Counted from the stretch's first letter, positions 45,812-55,395 are shown. The stretch: 64,000 nucleotides of DNA from Spirochaetota bacterium (GCA_030154445.1 JAGUQW010000012.1:1-64000); one strand, 5' to 3'. Notes: a model not told the origin generated them from the letters alone. A program made the numbers and translations.

Positions 45812-45977
45812 ATATGTTGTTTTGATAAAATGGAATTATGTTATCAAAAGTTGTATGACTCGCTGTTGGATACAAATCGCTGTGAGCAATTAATAAATAA
45901 ACCAATGCAAGCGAAAATAAGAACAATATCAACTTTTTTAACAATAACAAGTAGTTCAAAACAACGCGGAATCTAGC
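45792..45977 (-). ncRNA. ssrS: Structured leftward RNA, candidate 6S RNA
   Basis: A strong promoter points left at 45984-46012 and a terminator stands at 45769-45811, giving an RNA of about 200 nt. On that strand its ends pair: GCTAGATTCC with GGGATCTAGC, GTTGTTTTGA with TCAAAACAAC (10 bp), AAAAGTTG with CAACTTTT, then TCGCT with AGCGA and TTGG with CCAA. The result is a long, interrupted rod with an internal loop near the middle, the shape of 6S RNA. A frame of 49 hydrophobic residues also exists here but lacks an ATG and a ribosome site. The name is a hypothesis; another structured RNA is possible. Confidence 0.4.
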
Positions 45978-45983
45978 AATTTT

Positions 45984-46012
45984 ATTATAAATTAAATACG
46001 ATATAAAGTCAA
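45984..46012 (-). promoter_or_regulatory. Strong leftward promoter of structured RNA
   Basis: On the minus strand TTGACT (46012-46007), 17-bp spacer, TATAAT (45989-45984). Transcription should start near 45977, the first base of the outer stem. Confidence 0.7.
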
Positions 46013-46062
46013 ATATATTATCTATACGTACTTATTTTAAGAATATTTTTTATAGAAAAAAT

Positions 46063-46091
46063 TTGTATTTTTTCTATTTTTTAGTTATACT
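46063..46091 (+). promoter_or_regulatory. tmRNA promoter
   Basis: TTGTAT (46063-46068), 17-bp spacer, TATACT (46086-46091), about 13 bases before the mature tmRNA 5' end. Confidence 0.6.
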
Positions 46092-46104
46092 ATATTCATA
46101 AAGG

Positions 46105-46449
46105 GGGGATGCTCGGTTTCGATCGGGGGATTTTAGGTATAGGTTTCAGGCGGGTCTGGACACATCCTTAAACGGTCCAAAACTATAGTTGCAAACGACA
46201 ACTACGCTTACGCAGCTTAATTAGCGCGTTTCCATTCAACTCTTCTTGGTCTTTGAAGTTTTGATCATGGTTATAAAATAAAGACATCGATATACTATTA
46301 GTGAGCTAGTATATTTAAATTTTTCACTTGCGGTAAAGGTAGGTTTGTTTGTCTTCTGATAATTACTTAAGTTTTTAAGGCAAACCAAGCTTGTGGATAA
46401 GGCCTATACTAAAACCTTCGGGACGCGGGTTCGATTCCCGCCATCTCCA
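46105..46449 (+). ncRNA. ssrA: tmRNA (SsrA)
   Basis: Rescues stalled ribosomes and tags their products. The ends pair as a tRNA-like acceptor (GGGGATG with CATCTCC), and the 3' part has the T-arm GGGTTCGATTCCC. The reading frame at 46191-46220 codes for the tag ANDNYAYAA and a stop, ending in the Ala-Ala expected for protease recognition. Pseudoknot-type pairings are likely in the middle. CCA is not encoded. A hairpin terminator follows. Confidence 0.95.
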
Positions 46450-46458
46450 ATCTATATC

Positions 46459-46498
46459 AATAGCTAAATGTAATAATAATTGCATTTAGCTATTTTTT
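46459..46498 (+). terminator. Terminator after tmRNA
   Basis: AATAGCTAAATG pairs with CATTTAGCTATT, followed by a T-run. Confidence 0.8.
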
Positions 46499-46505
46499 AT
46501 TTCTA

Positions 46506-46540
46506 CCTGTGTATACATTGTGTACAATTTGTGTACACAT
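46506..46540. repeat. Short repeats TTGTGTACA next to tmRNA
   Basis: TGTGTATACA, TTGTGTACA and TTGTGTACAC follow each other. Such clustered copies resemble arm-type recombinase sites beside a tmRNA integration site, but no integrase gene is visible. Confidence 0.4.
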
Positions 46541-46596
46541 AAGGGAATCGAAGTATGGGATATAGTTACATAATATATATCATAAAAAGATAATTA

Positions 46597-46625
46597 TTGA
46601 TTTTTGATAAAATCCATGCTATAAT
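46597..46625 (+). promoter_or_regulatory. Upstream one of two tandem promoters
   Basis: TTGATT (46597-46602), 17-bp spacer, TATAAT (46620-46625). A second promoter of the same design lies 29 bp downstream. Confidence 0.6.
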
Positions 46626-46653
46626 AGATAAAAAATACTAATAGTGTTTTAAC

Positions 46654-46682
46654 TTGATTAAAGTAGATCTGTATGATATAAT
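46654..46682 (+). promoter_or_regulatory. Promoter of the 46721 gene
   Basis: TTGATT (46654-46659), 17-bp spacer, TATAAT (46677-46682), 38 bp before the coding start. Confidence 0.65.
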
Positions 46683-46720
46683 ATATTAAAATAAGAGGTG
46701 AGTATATAATCGGTGATATA

Positions 46721-47248
46721 ATGAGTTGTTTAGGATATTTAAAAGACATTAAAGATGATAACGAAAGAAAAAAACAAGAAGACTTGTTATTTAAATCAAC
46801 AAAAGAGTTAATGATTAAATTTGTTACACTTATTACTGATAATTGTAGCCAAGATACAGCAAAAACAGATTGTAAAATTGTTAATTTACATAATGGTTCA
46901 GATCAGATTTGTTTTTCTGAACAAGGAGAAGAAAAAGAAGAATTAGTGTGTTTAGCATTATATATGTTAAAAAAAGATAATAAATTAACAGATAAACAAG
47001 TAAAAATGATATTTGATATAATATATGGTATGCTACCTTGCCCTATACAGATTAGTTCTATCGATTCTAGAGAACAGTTATATTTTATCTTATTAGATGA
47101 TCAGCATAAAACGATTGTCCATCAAGAATATATACCTGATAATCAATGTTTTAAGCCTAATTTGAATGAAATTGAGAATATAGTACAATCTTTAAATAAT
47201 GAAGAATGGGATAGTTTTATTAGAACATCTATTAAGGAATTAGGGTAA
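46721..47248 (+). CDS. Hypothetical cytoplasmic protein
   Basis: A 175-residue acidic and lysine-rich protein, no signal peptide or membrane helix, five Cys residues. The middle (KKDNKLTDKQVKMIFDIIYGMLPC) looks helical. No family recognised. GAGGTGAG lies about 18 bases upstream and a weaker GGTGAT 4 bases upstream of the ATG. It is driven by two promoters and is followed by a fragment of another gene. Confidence 0.6.
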   Translation: MSCLGYLKDIKDDNERKKQEDLLFKSTKELMIKFVTLITDNCSQDTAKTDCKIVNLHNGSDQICFSEQGEEKEELVCLALYMLKKDNKLTDKQVKMIFDIIYGMLPCPIQISSIDSREQLYFILLDDQHKTIVHQEYIPDNQCFKPNLNEIENIVQSLNNEEWDSFIRTSIKELG

Positions 47249-47456
47249 ATATATTAACACATTAAAAGCTTTACATTCTAATAATGGACACAAACAAAAA
47301 GAAGTTCATTTATTAAACGGGATCTACAAAGATCTTTACTCTGCAGATGTTAGCTCTAGAACAGATAATACAAGAATGTTATTAAAAAAAAGAAGTTTTC
47401 AACAAGGTGTAACAATACTTGAAATATTCAAAGTCTTCACAGAAGAAACCCATTAA
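47244..47456 (+). pseudogene. C-terminal gene fragment without start codon
   Basis: A frame of 70 codons that overlaps the stop of the upstream gene and reads TLKALHSNNGHKQKEVHLL and later RMLLKKRSFQQGVTILEIF. It has no ATG in its first 45 codons and no ribosome site. It looks like the remaining end of a decayed gene, possibly of a lost integrated element. No family recognised. Confidence 0.5.
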
Positions 47457-47612
47457 AACCCAAAAAATATCATCCTAGTGATGAGCTTTTTTATTGTGAT
47501 GAGTTCAAGACTCATCAGCATGCCTTTTTACAATAGAAATGATGGTATAGGACAAGATCACTATTATCAACATCTACTTTTACTTTCATAATTAATTATA
47601 ACATAAAAAAAT

Positions 47613-47660
47613 AATATCTAAAAAAAAAACCCGCTTATTAGCAGGTTTTTTTTAGATATT
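47613..47660. terminator. Long bidirectional terminator
   Basis: AATATCTAAAAAAAAAACC pairs with GGTTTTTTTTAGATATT with an inner GC / GC step. It serves the leftward small membrane gene. Confidence 0.8.
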
Positions 47661-47662
47661 AT

Positions 47663-47836
47663 TTAATCTACAGTATCAATAGTTTCTTTTTTATCTTTAT
47701 CTTTAGGAAGATGATTTTTTATTACATCTATCATTAAAATAATAAATACAATATTGGGTATAAATATTATTAATATTATTATGTCAAATATATAATCACT
47801 AGTTATTGCAAACACAATATAAGAAAAAGTGATCAT
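47663..47836 (-). CDS. Small two-helix membrane protein
   Basis: 57 residues with two membrane helices (3-14 and about 19-38, rich in Ile and Phe) and a charged tail (HLPKDKDKKETIDTVD). The ATG at 47836 lacks a clear ribosome site. Its stop lies 3 bases from a strong terminator. No family recognised. Part of its coding DNA is repeated at 48488. Confidence 0.45.
   Translation of the reverse strand: MITFSYIVFAITSDYIFDIIILIIFIPNIVFIILMIDVIKNHLPKDKDKKETIDTVD
47716..47749. repeat. 34-bp direct repeat, copy 1
   Basis: Identical over 34 bases to 48488-48521. It lies inside the small membrane gene. Confidence 0.85.
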
Positions 47837-47878
47837 AAAACAAATATACGCAAAATTATTTATGAGTTTTATAGTAGA

Positions 47879-47971
47879 ATGACAGACCTAATAGAATGTG
47901 AAAATGAATTAATACGTATTTTTGGAATTAATTATGAAAATAATCCTGAGTATTTAGAGCTAGAAATGTAA
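47879..47971 (+). CDS. Very small ORF, possible gene fragment
   Basis: 30 codons starting MTDLIECENELIRIFG. The frame is also open upstream of the ATG. There is no ribosome site. The amino-acid composition looks coding, so it may be the end of a decayed gene. Confidence 0.3.
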   Translation: MTDLIECENELIRIFGINYENNPEYLELEM

Positions 47972-47996
47972 AAATGATTAAGAAGTAATCATCTTA

Positions 47997-48031
47997 TAAA
48001 AAGCCCTCCTATCAACTGGGGGGCTTTTTTA
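47997..48031 (+). terminator. Terminator
   Basis: AAAAAGCCCTCC pairs with GGGGGGCTTTTT (one mismatch), followed by a T-run. Confidence 0.75.
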
Positions 48032-48061
48032 TTTTTTTCTATTCTTTCTTCGCAAAAGGAC

Positions 48062-48090
48062 TCGACTTCCTGCCGTAAGCAAGCTATAAT
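48062..48090 (+). promoter_or_regulatory. Promoter of the small-ORF pair
   Basis: TCGACT (48062-48067), 17-bp spacer, TATAAT (48085-48090). The leader of about 95 nt that follows holds two small hairpins: CAGAT / ATCTG enclosing TCAC / GTGA, and GCC-TAAA-GGC. Confidence 0.6.
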
Positions 48091-48190
48091 TGTGTATGAT
48101 GAGTTAAAAAATACAGATTATCACTTCGTGAAATCTGCATAAGAAACTCTAATCGCCTAAAGGCTTAAGACTTTCTAAAGGAGAAAAATT

Positions 48191-48268
48191 ATGAGACAGT
48201 ATTCAAATGAAATTCAGGTACGCCCTAGGGTTAGAGAGATTAATAAGAAACCAAAAAGGACTATCTAA
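48191..48268 (+). CDS. Small basic peptide ORF
   Basis: 25 residues, very basic (RPRVREINKKPKR). AAAGGAG lies 7 bases before the ATG, the best ribosome site in this region. It is followed after one base by the next small ORF. It might encode a leader or regulatory peptide. No family recognised. Confidence 0.5.
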   Translation: MRQYSNEIQVRPRVREINKKPKRTI

Positions 48269-48269
48269 A

Positions 48270-48392
48270 ATGTATATTAACGATACAGATAAAGATAGTC
48301 AGTACATGGCAAAATACTACAGCGATATAGCCGATGAATACGAAGAAGAATTAAAAAGAAGAAACGCTATTGAAATGCAAACTGCTGTTTAG
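48270..48392 (+). CDS. Small acidic helical protein
   Basis: 40 residues (MYINDTDKDSQYMAKYY, then EYEEELKRRNAIE), predicted to be one long helix. AAAGGA lies 10 bases upstream. A longer frame from 48207 exists but would not use the good ribosome sites. The pair has its own promoter and terminator. Confidence 0.5.
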   Translation: MYINDTDKDSQYMAKYYSDIADEYEEELKRRNAIEMQTAV

Positions 48393-48404
48393 TGTTTTAT
48401 AAAC

Positions 48405-48435
48405 AAAGCCCTCCTATAAATTGGAGGGCTTTTTT
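48405..48435 (+). terminator. Terminator of the small-ORF pair
   Basis: AAAGCCCTCC pairs with GGAGGGCTTT, followed by a T-run. Confidence 0.82.
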
Positions 48436-48487
48436 TTGATTTCAATGACGATTTTTATTTTTCTGCAAAATCAAACTTGACATGACA

Positions 48488-48521
48488 TTTTTATTACATC
48501 TATCATTAAAATAATAAATAC
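48488..48521. repeat. 34-bp direct repeat, copy 2
   Basis: Same orientation as 47716-47749 and identical. The intervening 740 bp hold the small ORFs. Confidence 0.85.
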
Positions 48522-48598
48522 TGTCATGCGACATTTATAAAAGAAAAAATTAAATTTCTATAATACCCCAAACATATACAATTAATACCTGATACAAA

Positions 48599-48630
48599 GA
48601 AAAAATACCCAGTAGCATAGGGTATTTTTT
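48599..48630. terminator. Bidirectional hairpin
   Basis: AAAAAATACCC pairs with GGGTATTTTTT around about 9 bases. No gene ends directly next to it. Confidence 0.6.
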
Positions 48631-48683
48631 GTTAGTTATAATATTATATTAAGAAGGGATAGTGGGGCGATCTATAAAAATCA

Positions 48684-48717
48684 AATAAGTCCTTAGATAT
48701 TTTCTAAGGACTTATTA
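48684..48717 (-). terminator. Terminator after tRNA-Ser(UGA)
   Basis: AATAAGTCCTTAG pairs with CTAAGGACTTATT. Confidence 0.75.
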
Positions 48718-48723
48718 TATTCT

Positions 48724-48808
48724 CGAAGAGAGAGGGATTCGAACCCCCGGTACATCACTGTACAATAGTTTTCAAGACTACCGCTATCGACCACTCAGCC
48801 ATCTCTCC
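48724..48808 (-). tRNA. tRNA-Ser (anticodon UGA)
   Basis: On the minus strand it starts GGAGAGATGGCTGAGTGG. The anticodon stem GTAGT/ACTAT encloses CTTGAAA, giving anticodon UGA for UCN codons. It has a long variable arm and the T-arm GGTTCGAATCC. CCA is not encoded. Confidence 0.95.
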
Positions 48809-48857
48809 ATTTGAGATAATATTATAGCATAAAAATAATAAATTGTCAAGATATTTT

Positions 48858-50060
48858 TTATTTTAATAAAGAAGACTTTATTACTAATGAGTTTATTTTT
48901 CTATCTAAATATAATGCATAGATGCGATTATCTTTAATAGCTATTTTGACATTAGCTCCTGTAGATCCTAAATCTGATATAATATTCATATCCTTATTTT
49001 CAAGAGCTAAGCCTTCATTAAATCTATCAAATTGTACTTTATCTTCTTTTTGAACGAGTGGATTTAGTGAATGTGAATAAGCGATATATAATTTGTTTTG
49101 ATATAATATAGTTTGATAGCCATAGATTTTATTACTAAAAGGAATAGTTGTCTTCCATTTATTATTGTATAATTTAAAAATTTCAAATGTACCTAATGTT
49201 GATGCAAAAGTATCTGATAAAAAGCTAAGATACATTATTCCATTACTATCAATATAAAAAAAATAATCACTATACAAAGATTTTCTATTTGGTATATTAG
49301 GGGCTGAAATTTGTTCCCATTTGTTATTTTTTAACATTAGTACCACAGGCTCACTATCAAAAAATCTTTTTAAGGCTATATAGGGCGTATTATTATAGAA
49401 AGCCATTTGTATACCATTGTTTACAGAGCCATCAAATCTATCGTTTGATGTTTCTCCACAAGATTCCCAACTGTTATTGTTTAAATATTTAACATATAGT
49501 TTCCTACTAGTATCCTCAACATACATTAAATATAATCGATTTTGATATGGATACAAAGAAATAACTCTAAGTTTTTCTATTGTGGATAAGGTATTATCAT
49601 TGTGAGCGTTAATCCATGTATTACTATCGAAATTAAATTTTTGCACAAAACTTTTGTCATTAGCGATATAAGTAATATAAGGAATATTTTTGAAAGTAAT
49701 AAGAGAATGATGACTTTCTGCAGATATTTCAGATCCTATTTGAATCCAATCATTACCACTCCAACGATATACATATATTTTACCACCATTGAGAACACTA
49801 ATATAGGGAGTATTATTATCAGATACTGTAATATGTTCAGATGACACCATACGACCAGATAGATTTTTTGTTGACTTTAGATATTTCCAACTATTTACTT
49901 CTAAATCTGGAAAATCAGGTGCTAGGGGGAAGGATTCTGGATCAGGATTTTGATCTGGAAAATCAGGTATTGGGGGGAAAGAGTCTGGATTAAAAGTTTG
50001 ATTTGATGAATTGACATTACAAGAAACACTAATAAGTAGTAACAATATATAATATAACAT
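48858..50060 (-). CDS. Lipoprotein with Pro-rich linker and beta-propeller-like repeats
   Basis: The leader ends in lipobox SVSC (Cys14). A linker with two versions of a Pro/Asp/Phe motif (PPIPDFPD and PLAPDFPD) follows. The rest contains about six 45-60 residue units with phrases such as PYISVLNGGKIYVYRWSG, PYITYIANDKSF and LYLMYVEDTSRKLYVKYL, the style of beta-propellers. Envelope location is likely. It is downstream of another exported protein gene. Ligand unknown. Confidence 0.65.
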   Translation of the reverse strand: MLYYILLLLISVSCNVNSSNQTFNPDSFPPIPDFPDQNPDPESFPLAPDFPDLEVNSWKYLKSTKNLSGRMVSSEHITVSDNNTPYISVLNGGKIYVYRWSGNDWIQIGSEISAESHHSLITFKNIPYITYIANDKSFVQKFNFDSNTWINAHNDNTLSTIEKLRVISLYPYQNRLYLMYVEDTSRKLYVKYLNNNSWESCGETSNDRFDGSVNNGIQMAFYNNTPYIALKRFFDSEPVVLMLKNNKWEQISAPNIPNRKSLYSDYFFYIDSNGIMYLSFLSDTFASTLGTFEIFKLYNNKWKTTIPFSNKIYGYQTILYQNKLYIAYSHSLNPLVQKEDKVQFDRFNEGLALENKDMNIISDLGSTGANVKIAIKDNRIYALYLDRKINSLVIKSSLLK

Positions 50061-50080
50061 ATAATACTTCCTTTTTATCT

Positions 50081-50896
50081 TTATCTTAATATGAATACAC
50101 CTAATTCTATAAGGCTCTGTTCAGACATTTTTTCAGCTTCTTCAAATGAAGAAGTCATTTTCATAGCTAATAAATTAGGTAAAAGTAAATGAATATATAT
50201 AAAAGAAATATCTCCATCTTTTTTATCAGGGTAAGCAAATATCCCTTCATTTGGTTTGAACATTCTTATAGGAGTAAGTGCATATATATTATTCTCAACA
50301 ACTTCATCTTGATAATCTAAAAATTTAATATTAATCGTAGAATCTTTTATAAATAGCTCCATATATTTATAAACTAAAATCGCAGGATCATTATAAAATT
50401 TCAATAACCAATAACTTTGATCTAAATTCTTTAACATACCATCAGAGCTTAATAATTTTGGTATTTTCTTAGTTTTTAAGTTCTTGAAATCAAATGTTTT
50501 AGATGGTGATAGTTTATATAGAGGTATAGGTGATAAAGCATTGGTAGTTACGAAAATTTTATCTATTTGTTCTATGTTTTCAATTGATTCATAATTACTT
50601 TCCATGTCTGTAGTATCTTCATATCCTTGATATTCAGATGTTGATTCAGTAGATGAATCAACTAGGGTATTAGTGTCCATTAAAGTAGTAGTATTAAAGA
50701 TCTTATTCTTCATTTGTTCTATTTTATTTATTTCATCTATGTTATTCAATAATTCTTTAGTTTCACTTTCTTCATAACTATAATTAAAACTAAATTCAGG
50801 TTCTTGATCTGTTGATGTAGAATCTGAGGTTTGTGATAATGATAATATAGGCAATGATAGTATATAGATGTAAAGTAGTAATAAAACTTGTAACAT
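50081..50896 (-). CDS. Exported protein of unknown function
   Basis: The ATG at 50896 has AAGGAT upstream and gives a signal peptide (MLQVLLLLYIYILSLPILSLS). A Ser/Glu/Asp-rich low-complexity part (about 25-100) is followed by a compact domain with SYWLLKFYNDPAILVYKYMELF. No family recognised. It lies 20 bp upstream of the lipoprotein gene on the same strand. Confidence 0.6.
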   Translation of the reverse strand: MLQVLLLLYIYILSLPILSLSQTSDSTSTDQEPEFSFNYSYEESETKELLNNIDEINKIEQMKNKIFNTTTLMDTNTLVDSSTESTSEYQGYEDTTDMESNYESIENIEQIDKIFVTTNALSPIPLYKLSPSKTFDFKNLKTKKIPKLLSSDGMLKNLDQSYWLLKFYNDPAILVYKYMELFIKDSTINIKFLDYQDEVVENNIYALTPIRMFKPNEGIFAYPDKKDGDISFIYIHLLLPNLLAMKMTSSFEEAEKMSEQSLIELGVFILR

Positions 50897-50940
50897 GATT
50901 GATATCCTTAATTCGAGTAAATATATTATAGATGGATTTA

Positions 50941-51222
50941 TTATTTTTGTCAAAATAAGTGCTTATTATTAAATTTTATAGATTAATTTAAGATTGACAA
51001 AACATATGATATAATATAATTCTATTATTCATATTTTAAAGAATTAGCATAATAACAATAGAAAAATTTGCACATGTAATTAGGTATTATAGATATGATT
51101 ATCATATAGAATTTGGACATCTAGGAGAATTTTTATGTATTGTTAATTATTTAGTAATTAGATATTTTTTGATCTCAAAATATTATACACGCTAAATCAA
51201 TCTGGTACTATTTACACGATAA
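50941..51222 (+). pseudogene. Decayed copy of transketolase 5' region and promoter
   Basis: 50941-51150 aligns with 54450-54660, the promoter and first codons of the intact transketolase gene, at high identity with small gaps. 51151-51222 aligns with about 54800-54864, so roughly 140 bp are lost inside. The start codon is changed from ATG to ATA at 51052, and stops interrupt the frame. The promoter copy has a shortened spacer. The remnant lies on the far side of the PTS/glucosidase operon, in the same direction as the intact gene. Confidence 0.85.
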
Positions 51223-51293
51223 AAGATAAATAAAAATCAATAGAAAAATCCCCTTATTTAATAAGGGGATTTTTCAGTTAAATATTTTAATAA

Positions 51294-52625
<1,332 letters not shown>

Positions 52626-52690
52626 CTAATCTATAATAAGATTTTTAATAAGATTTTTAATAAGATTTTTTATTTTATTTAAAGATGAAT

Positions 52691-54271
52691 TTATTTTTTT
52701 AATAATTCTTCAAATTGAGTACGAATTTGAGGGACAGATAAACCAACAATTACTTGTATAGAATTGCCTTTTTTCATGAGTCCATGAGCTTTTCCTTCTT
52801 GAAATGCAGGTAATTCTTGTACTTTTAACATATTTTTGACAACTACTCTCAGACGGGTAGCACAATTCGTTACTGTTTCAATATTTTCAGCTCCTCCAAG
52901 TGCATCTAAAAAAATAATTGCTTGATCAGCAAAGGAAAGTTGGGAACTTGCTTTTTTCTTGTTCTCAACATCTTGTTTGGTGTAAAGTTTTATAGTTTTT
53001 TTGTCGTCTTCCCTACCAGGAGTTTTTAAATTCCATTTGAGAATAATAAATCTAAATACAACAAACCAAATACATACAAATATAGAGCCTATTACAAGTT
53101 GAATAATAATTAATTCACCATGATTTCTGAAAGTAAATAGCCAGTTTGCAGTAATAAACTGTAATAATCCAGCTCCCATATTACCAACTACTCCAGCCAT
53201 ATAGAGACACATTGCTAAGGTGGCAGCTAATAGGGAATGTATTAAAAATAATATAGGGGCAACAAACAAGAATGTAAATTCTAGAGGTTCGGTAATACCA
53301 ACTACTGCAGCAGTAAGTGTTGCTGGTATTAATAATGCTAAGACTTTCTTTTTATTTTCAGGTTTAGCCGTAGCATACAGTGCCAATGCAATACCGATAC
53401 TACCAAAAACTTTTGAATTTCCATGTAAGGAAAATCCTCCTCCTGGGAACTGCTCTTTAAGAGAAAGTCCAGAATTAGCAAATTCATGAACATTTTGAAA
53501 CCAAGTAGGTTCTATTCCATTAGGAACGACAGCAGGTCCAAAGATAAATGGTCCATAAATAAAATGATGTAATCCTGTTGGGATTAAAATACGCTCAAGG
53601 AAAGTATAAATCCAAACACCTATAGCTCCAGAGCTTGCAAGCATAGTTTGCATAGAATTAATTCCCATCTGTACTTTTGGCCAAATAAGAACCGTTAGAA
53701 ATGCTATAGGTAATGTTACAAAAAATCCTATCATATATACTAGCGTTGTCCCTTGAAATACTCCTAAATAATCAGGAAGTCTATATTCATAATATTTGTT
53801 GTGAATATTTGTAACAAGTGCTCCTATTAAAATGCCACCAAAAATACTGGTATCTAGTGTTTTGATTCCAGCAATCATTGCTAAACCACTTATACCACCA
53901 GCATCTTGGCTAAAATCAACTCCAAAATTAGTTCCCCAAATACTAAGAATTGCAGAAATAAAATAATTAAATGATAGATAGGTAGCTAATGTTGCCAAAA
54001 CAGCACGCTCTGGAGCTATTTTTGATAGTCCAATAGGAATTCCTAAACAAAATAGTAAGGGCATATTTCGGAATACCATCCATGCACCCTCTTCTATAAT
54101 TGATAGTATTTTATAAAAAAATCCATCGGGATGTGCTATAGACCCTACAATATTTTGATCTTTGAAAACAATTGTTAAACCAACAACTAATCCCGAAAAG
54201 GAAAACAATAGCACAGGAACAAACATTGCTGCTCCAAATTGCTGCATCGCTTCTTTAATATTCGTACGCAT
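52691..54271 (-). CDS. PTS alpha-glucoside (maltose-type) transporter, IICB
   Basis: An inner-membrane sugar transporter that phosphorylates its sugar on entry. Residues 1-400 form the IIC domain with about ten membrane helices and GITEPLEFTFLF, the conserved IIC motif. The IIB domain at the C-terminus has the phosphorylated Cys470 in TNCATRLRV. No IIA domain is present, so a general IIA-Glc must come from elsewhere. It is the first gene of the leftward operon with the GH4 enzyme, which points to maltose, trehalose or a sucrose isomer. Confidence 0.92.
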   Translation of the reverse strand: MRTNIKEAMQQFGAAMFVPVLLFSFSGLVVGLTIVFKDQNIVGSIAHPDGFFYKILSIIEEGAWMVFRNMPLLFCLGIPIGLSKIAPERAVLATLATYLSFNYFISAILSIWGTNFGVDFSQDAGGISGLAMIAGIKTLDTSIFGGILIGALVTNIHNKYYEYRLPDYLGVFQGTTLVYMIGFFVTLPIAFLTVLIWPKVQMGINSMQTMLASSGAIGVWIYTFLERILIPTGLHHFIYGPFIFGPAVVPNGIEPTWFQNVHEFANSGLSLKEQFPGGGFSLHGNSKVFGSIGIALALYATAKPENKKKVLALLIPATLTAAVVGITEPLEFTFLFVAPILFLIHSLLAATLAMCLYMAGVVGNMGAGLLQFITANWLFTFRNHGELIIIQLVIGSIFVCIWFVVFRFIILKWNLKTPGREDDKKTIKLYTKQDVENKKKASSQLSFADQAIIFLDALGGAENIETVTNCATRLRVVVKNMLKVQELPAFQEGKAHGLMKKGNSIQVIVGLSVPQIRTQFEELLKK

Positions 54272-54502
54272 TTTAAACTCCTATAATTTTAATTTGTATT
54301 TAAATTATAAATTCGAAAAAAAAATTGTCAAGAGATTTTTTTTAATATATTTATATATTATTTTAAAATATTTACTCATAATCAATTATATGTTTATTTA
54401 TATATTTTAAAATTAAAAATGAGGATAAAAAATCACATTTTTTATCAAATTATTTTTGTTAAAATAAGTACTTATTATTAAATTTTATAGATTGATTTAA
54501 GA

Positions 54503-54530
54503 TTGACAAAACGTATGAATATAATATAAT
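54503..54530 (+). promoter_or_regulatory. Promoter of transketolase operon
   Basis: TTGACA (54503-54508), 16-bp spacer, TATAAT (54525-54530), with further TATAAT-like words around it. It is copied in the decayed region at 50941. Confidence 0.65.
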
Positions 54531-54564
54531 ATAATTCTATTATTCATATTAAAGGATTAACATA

Positions 54565-55395
54565 ATGACAACAGAGAAATTTGCTCATAAAATTAGGTAT
54601 TATACTATAGATATGATTATCCATATGGGATTTGGACATATAGGAGGAGCTCTATCTATAGTTGATTGTTTAGCTGTTTTATATGCTCCAAAAGAAGGAC
54701 TTTTAAAAATAGATCCGAAACATCCAAGATGGGATGAAAGAGACTATTTTGTAATGAGTAAAGGCCATGCAGGGGCAGCACTTTATGCAACACTTGCTTC
54801 TAGAGATTTTTTCGATCTCAAAATATTACATACGCTAAATCAACCTGGTACTATTCTACCTTCTCATGTGGATAGATTGAAAACACCTGGTGTAGATATG
54901 ACTGCAGGAAGTTTAGCTCAAGGATTTGGTGCTTCAGTTGGTATTGCAATAGGAGCGAGATTGAAAAATAAAAATCAAAAAGTATATTGTATTGTTGGGG
55001 ATGGAGAACTCAATGAAGGTCAGTGTTGGGAAGCTATTCAAGTTGCAGCTCATCAAAAACTAAATAATTTAATTGTATTTGTTGATGATAATAAAAAACA
55101 ATTAGATGGTATTTCATCAGATATTTGTGAAGCATTTGATTTTGTACAAAAATTTGATGCTTTTGGATGGAATGCAATACGTGTTGATGGACATGATCAC
55201 CAACAATTACGTGAACAAATTCTCAAAGCTCATGAACAGTCCAAACCAACAGTAATTGTTATGACTACTATTAAAGGTAAAGGTATTGAATTTTTAGAAA
55301 ACATTAATGATCATCATTTGAGAATTGATACAGATGAAAAACAAGAACTTTTAAATAATGCTAAAAAATATTATGCTAAAAAAGCAGAATTATAA
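54565..55395 (+). CDS. Transketolase, N-terminal subunit
   Basis: Carries the thiamine-diphosphate domain of transketolase: GHIGGALSIVDCLAVLY near 24-40, SKGHAGAALYATL, and the ThDP motif VGDGELNEGQCWEA near 145-158, followed by NN-type residue pairs. Works with the next gene product in the pentose phosphate pathway. At 276 residues it is the typical split form. AAGGAT lies before the ATG. Confidence 0.93.
   Translation: MTTEKFAHKIRYYTIDMIIHMGFGHIGGALSIVDCLAVLYAPKEGLLKIDPKHPRWDERDYFVMSKGHAGAALYATLASRDFFDLKILHTLNQPGTILPSHVDRLKTPGVDMTAGSLAQGFGASVGIAIGARLKNKNQKVYCIVGDGELNEGQCWEAIQVAAHQKLNNLIVFVDDNKKQLDGISSDICEAFDFVQKFDAFGWNAIRVDGHDHQQLREQILKAHEQSKPTVIVMTTIKGKGIEFLENINDHHLRIDTDEKQELLNNAKKYYAKKAEL

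Larger units (their letters stand above)
48436..48723. other. Gene-free stretch
   Basis: No convincing coding frame. It holds the second copy of the 34-bp repeat (48488-48521), a hairpin at 48599-48630 and the terminator of the leftward tRNA at 48684-48717. Confidence 0.6.

Noticed and set aside
45810-45959. Hydrophobic frame of 49 codons on the minus strand, like a type I toxin
   Set aside because: It has no ATG and no ribosome site, and the region folds as a long rod RNA; kept only as a note under the RNA.
46415-46449. A separate tRNA with a T-arm at the tmRNA end
   Set aside because: It is the tRNA-like 3' part of tmRNA and pairs with its 5' end.
46506-46540. Proven attachment site
   Set aside because: No integrase and no second copy of the tmRNA end are visible in the window.
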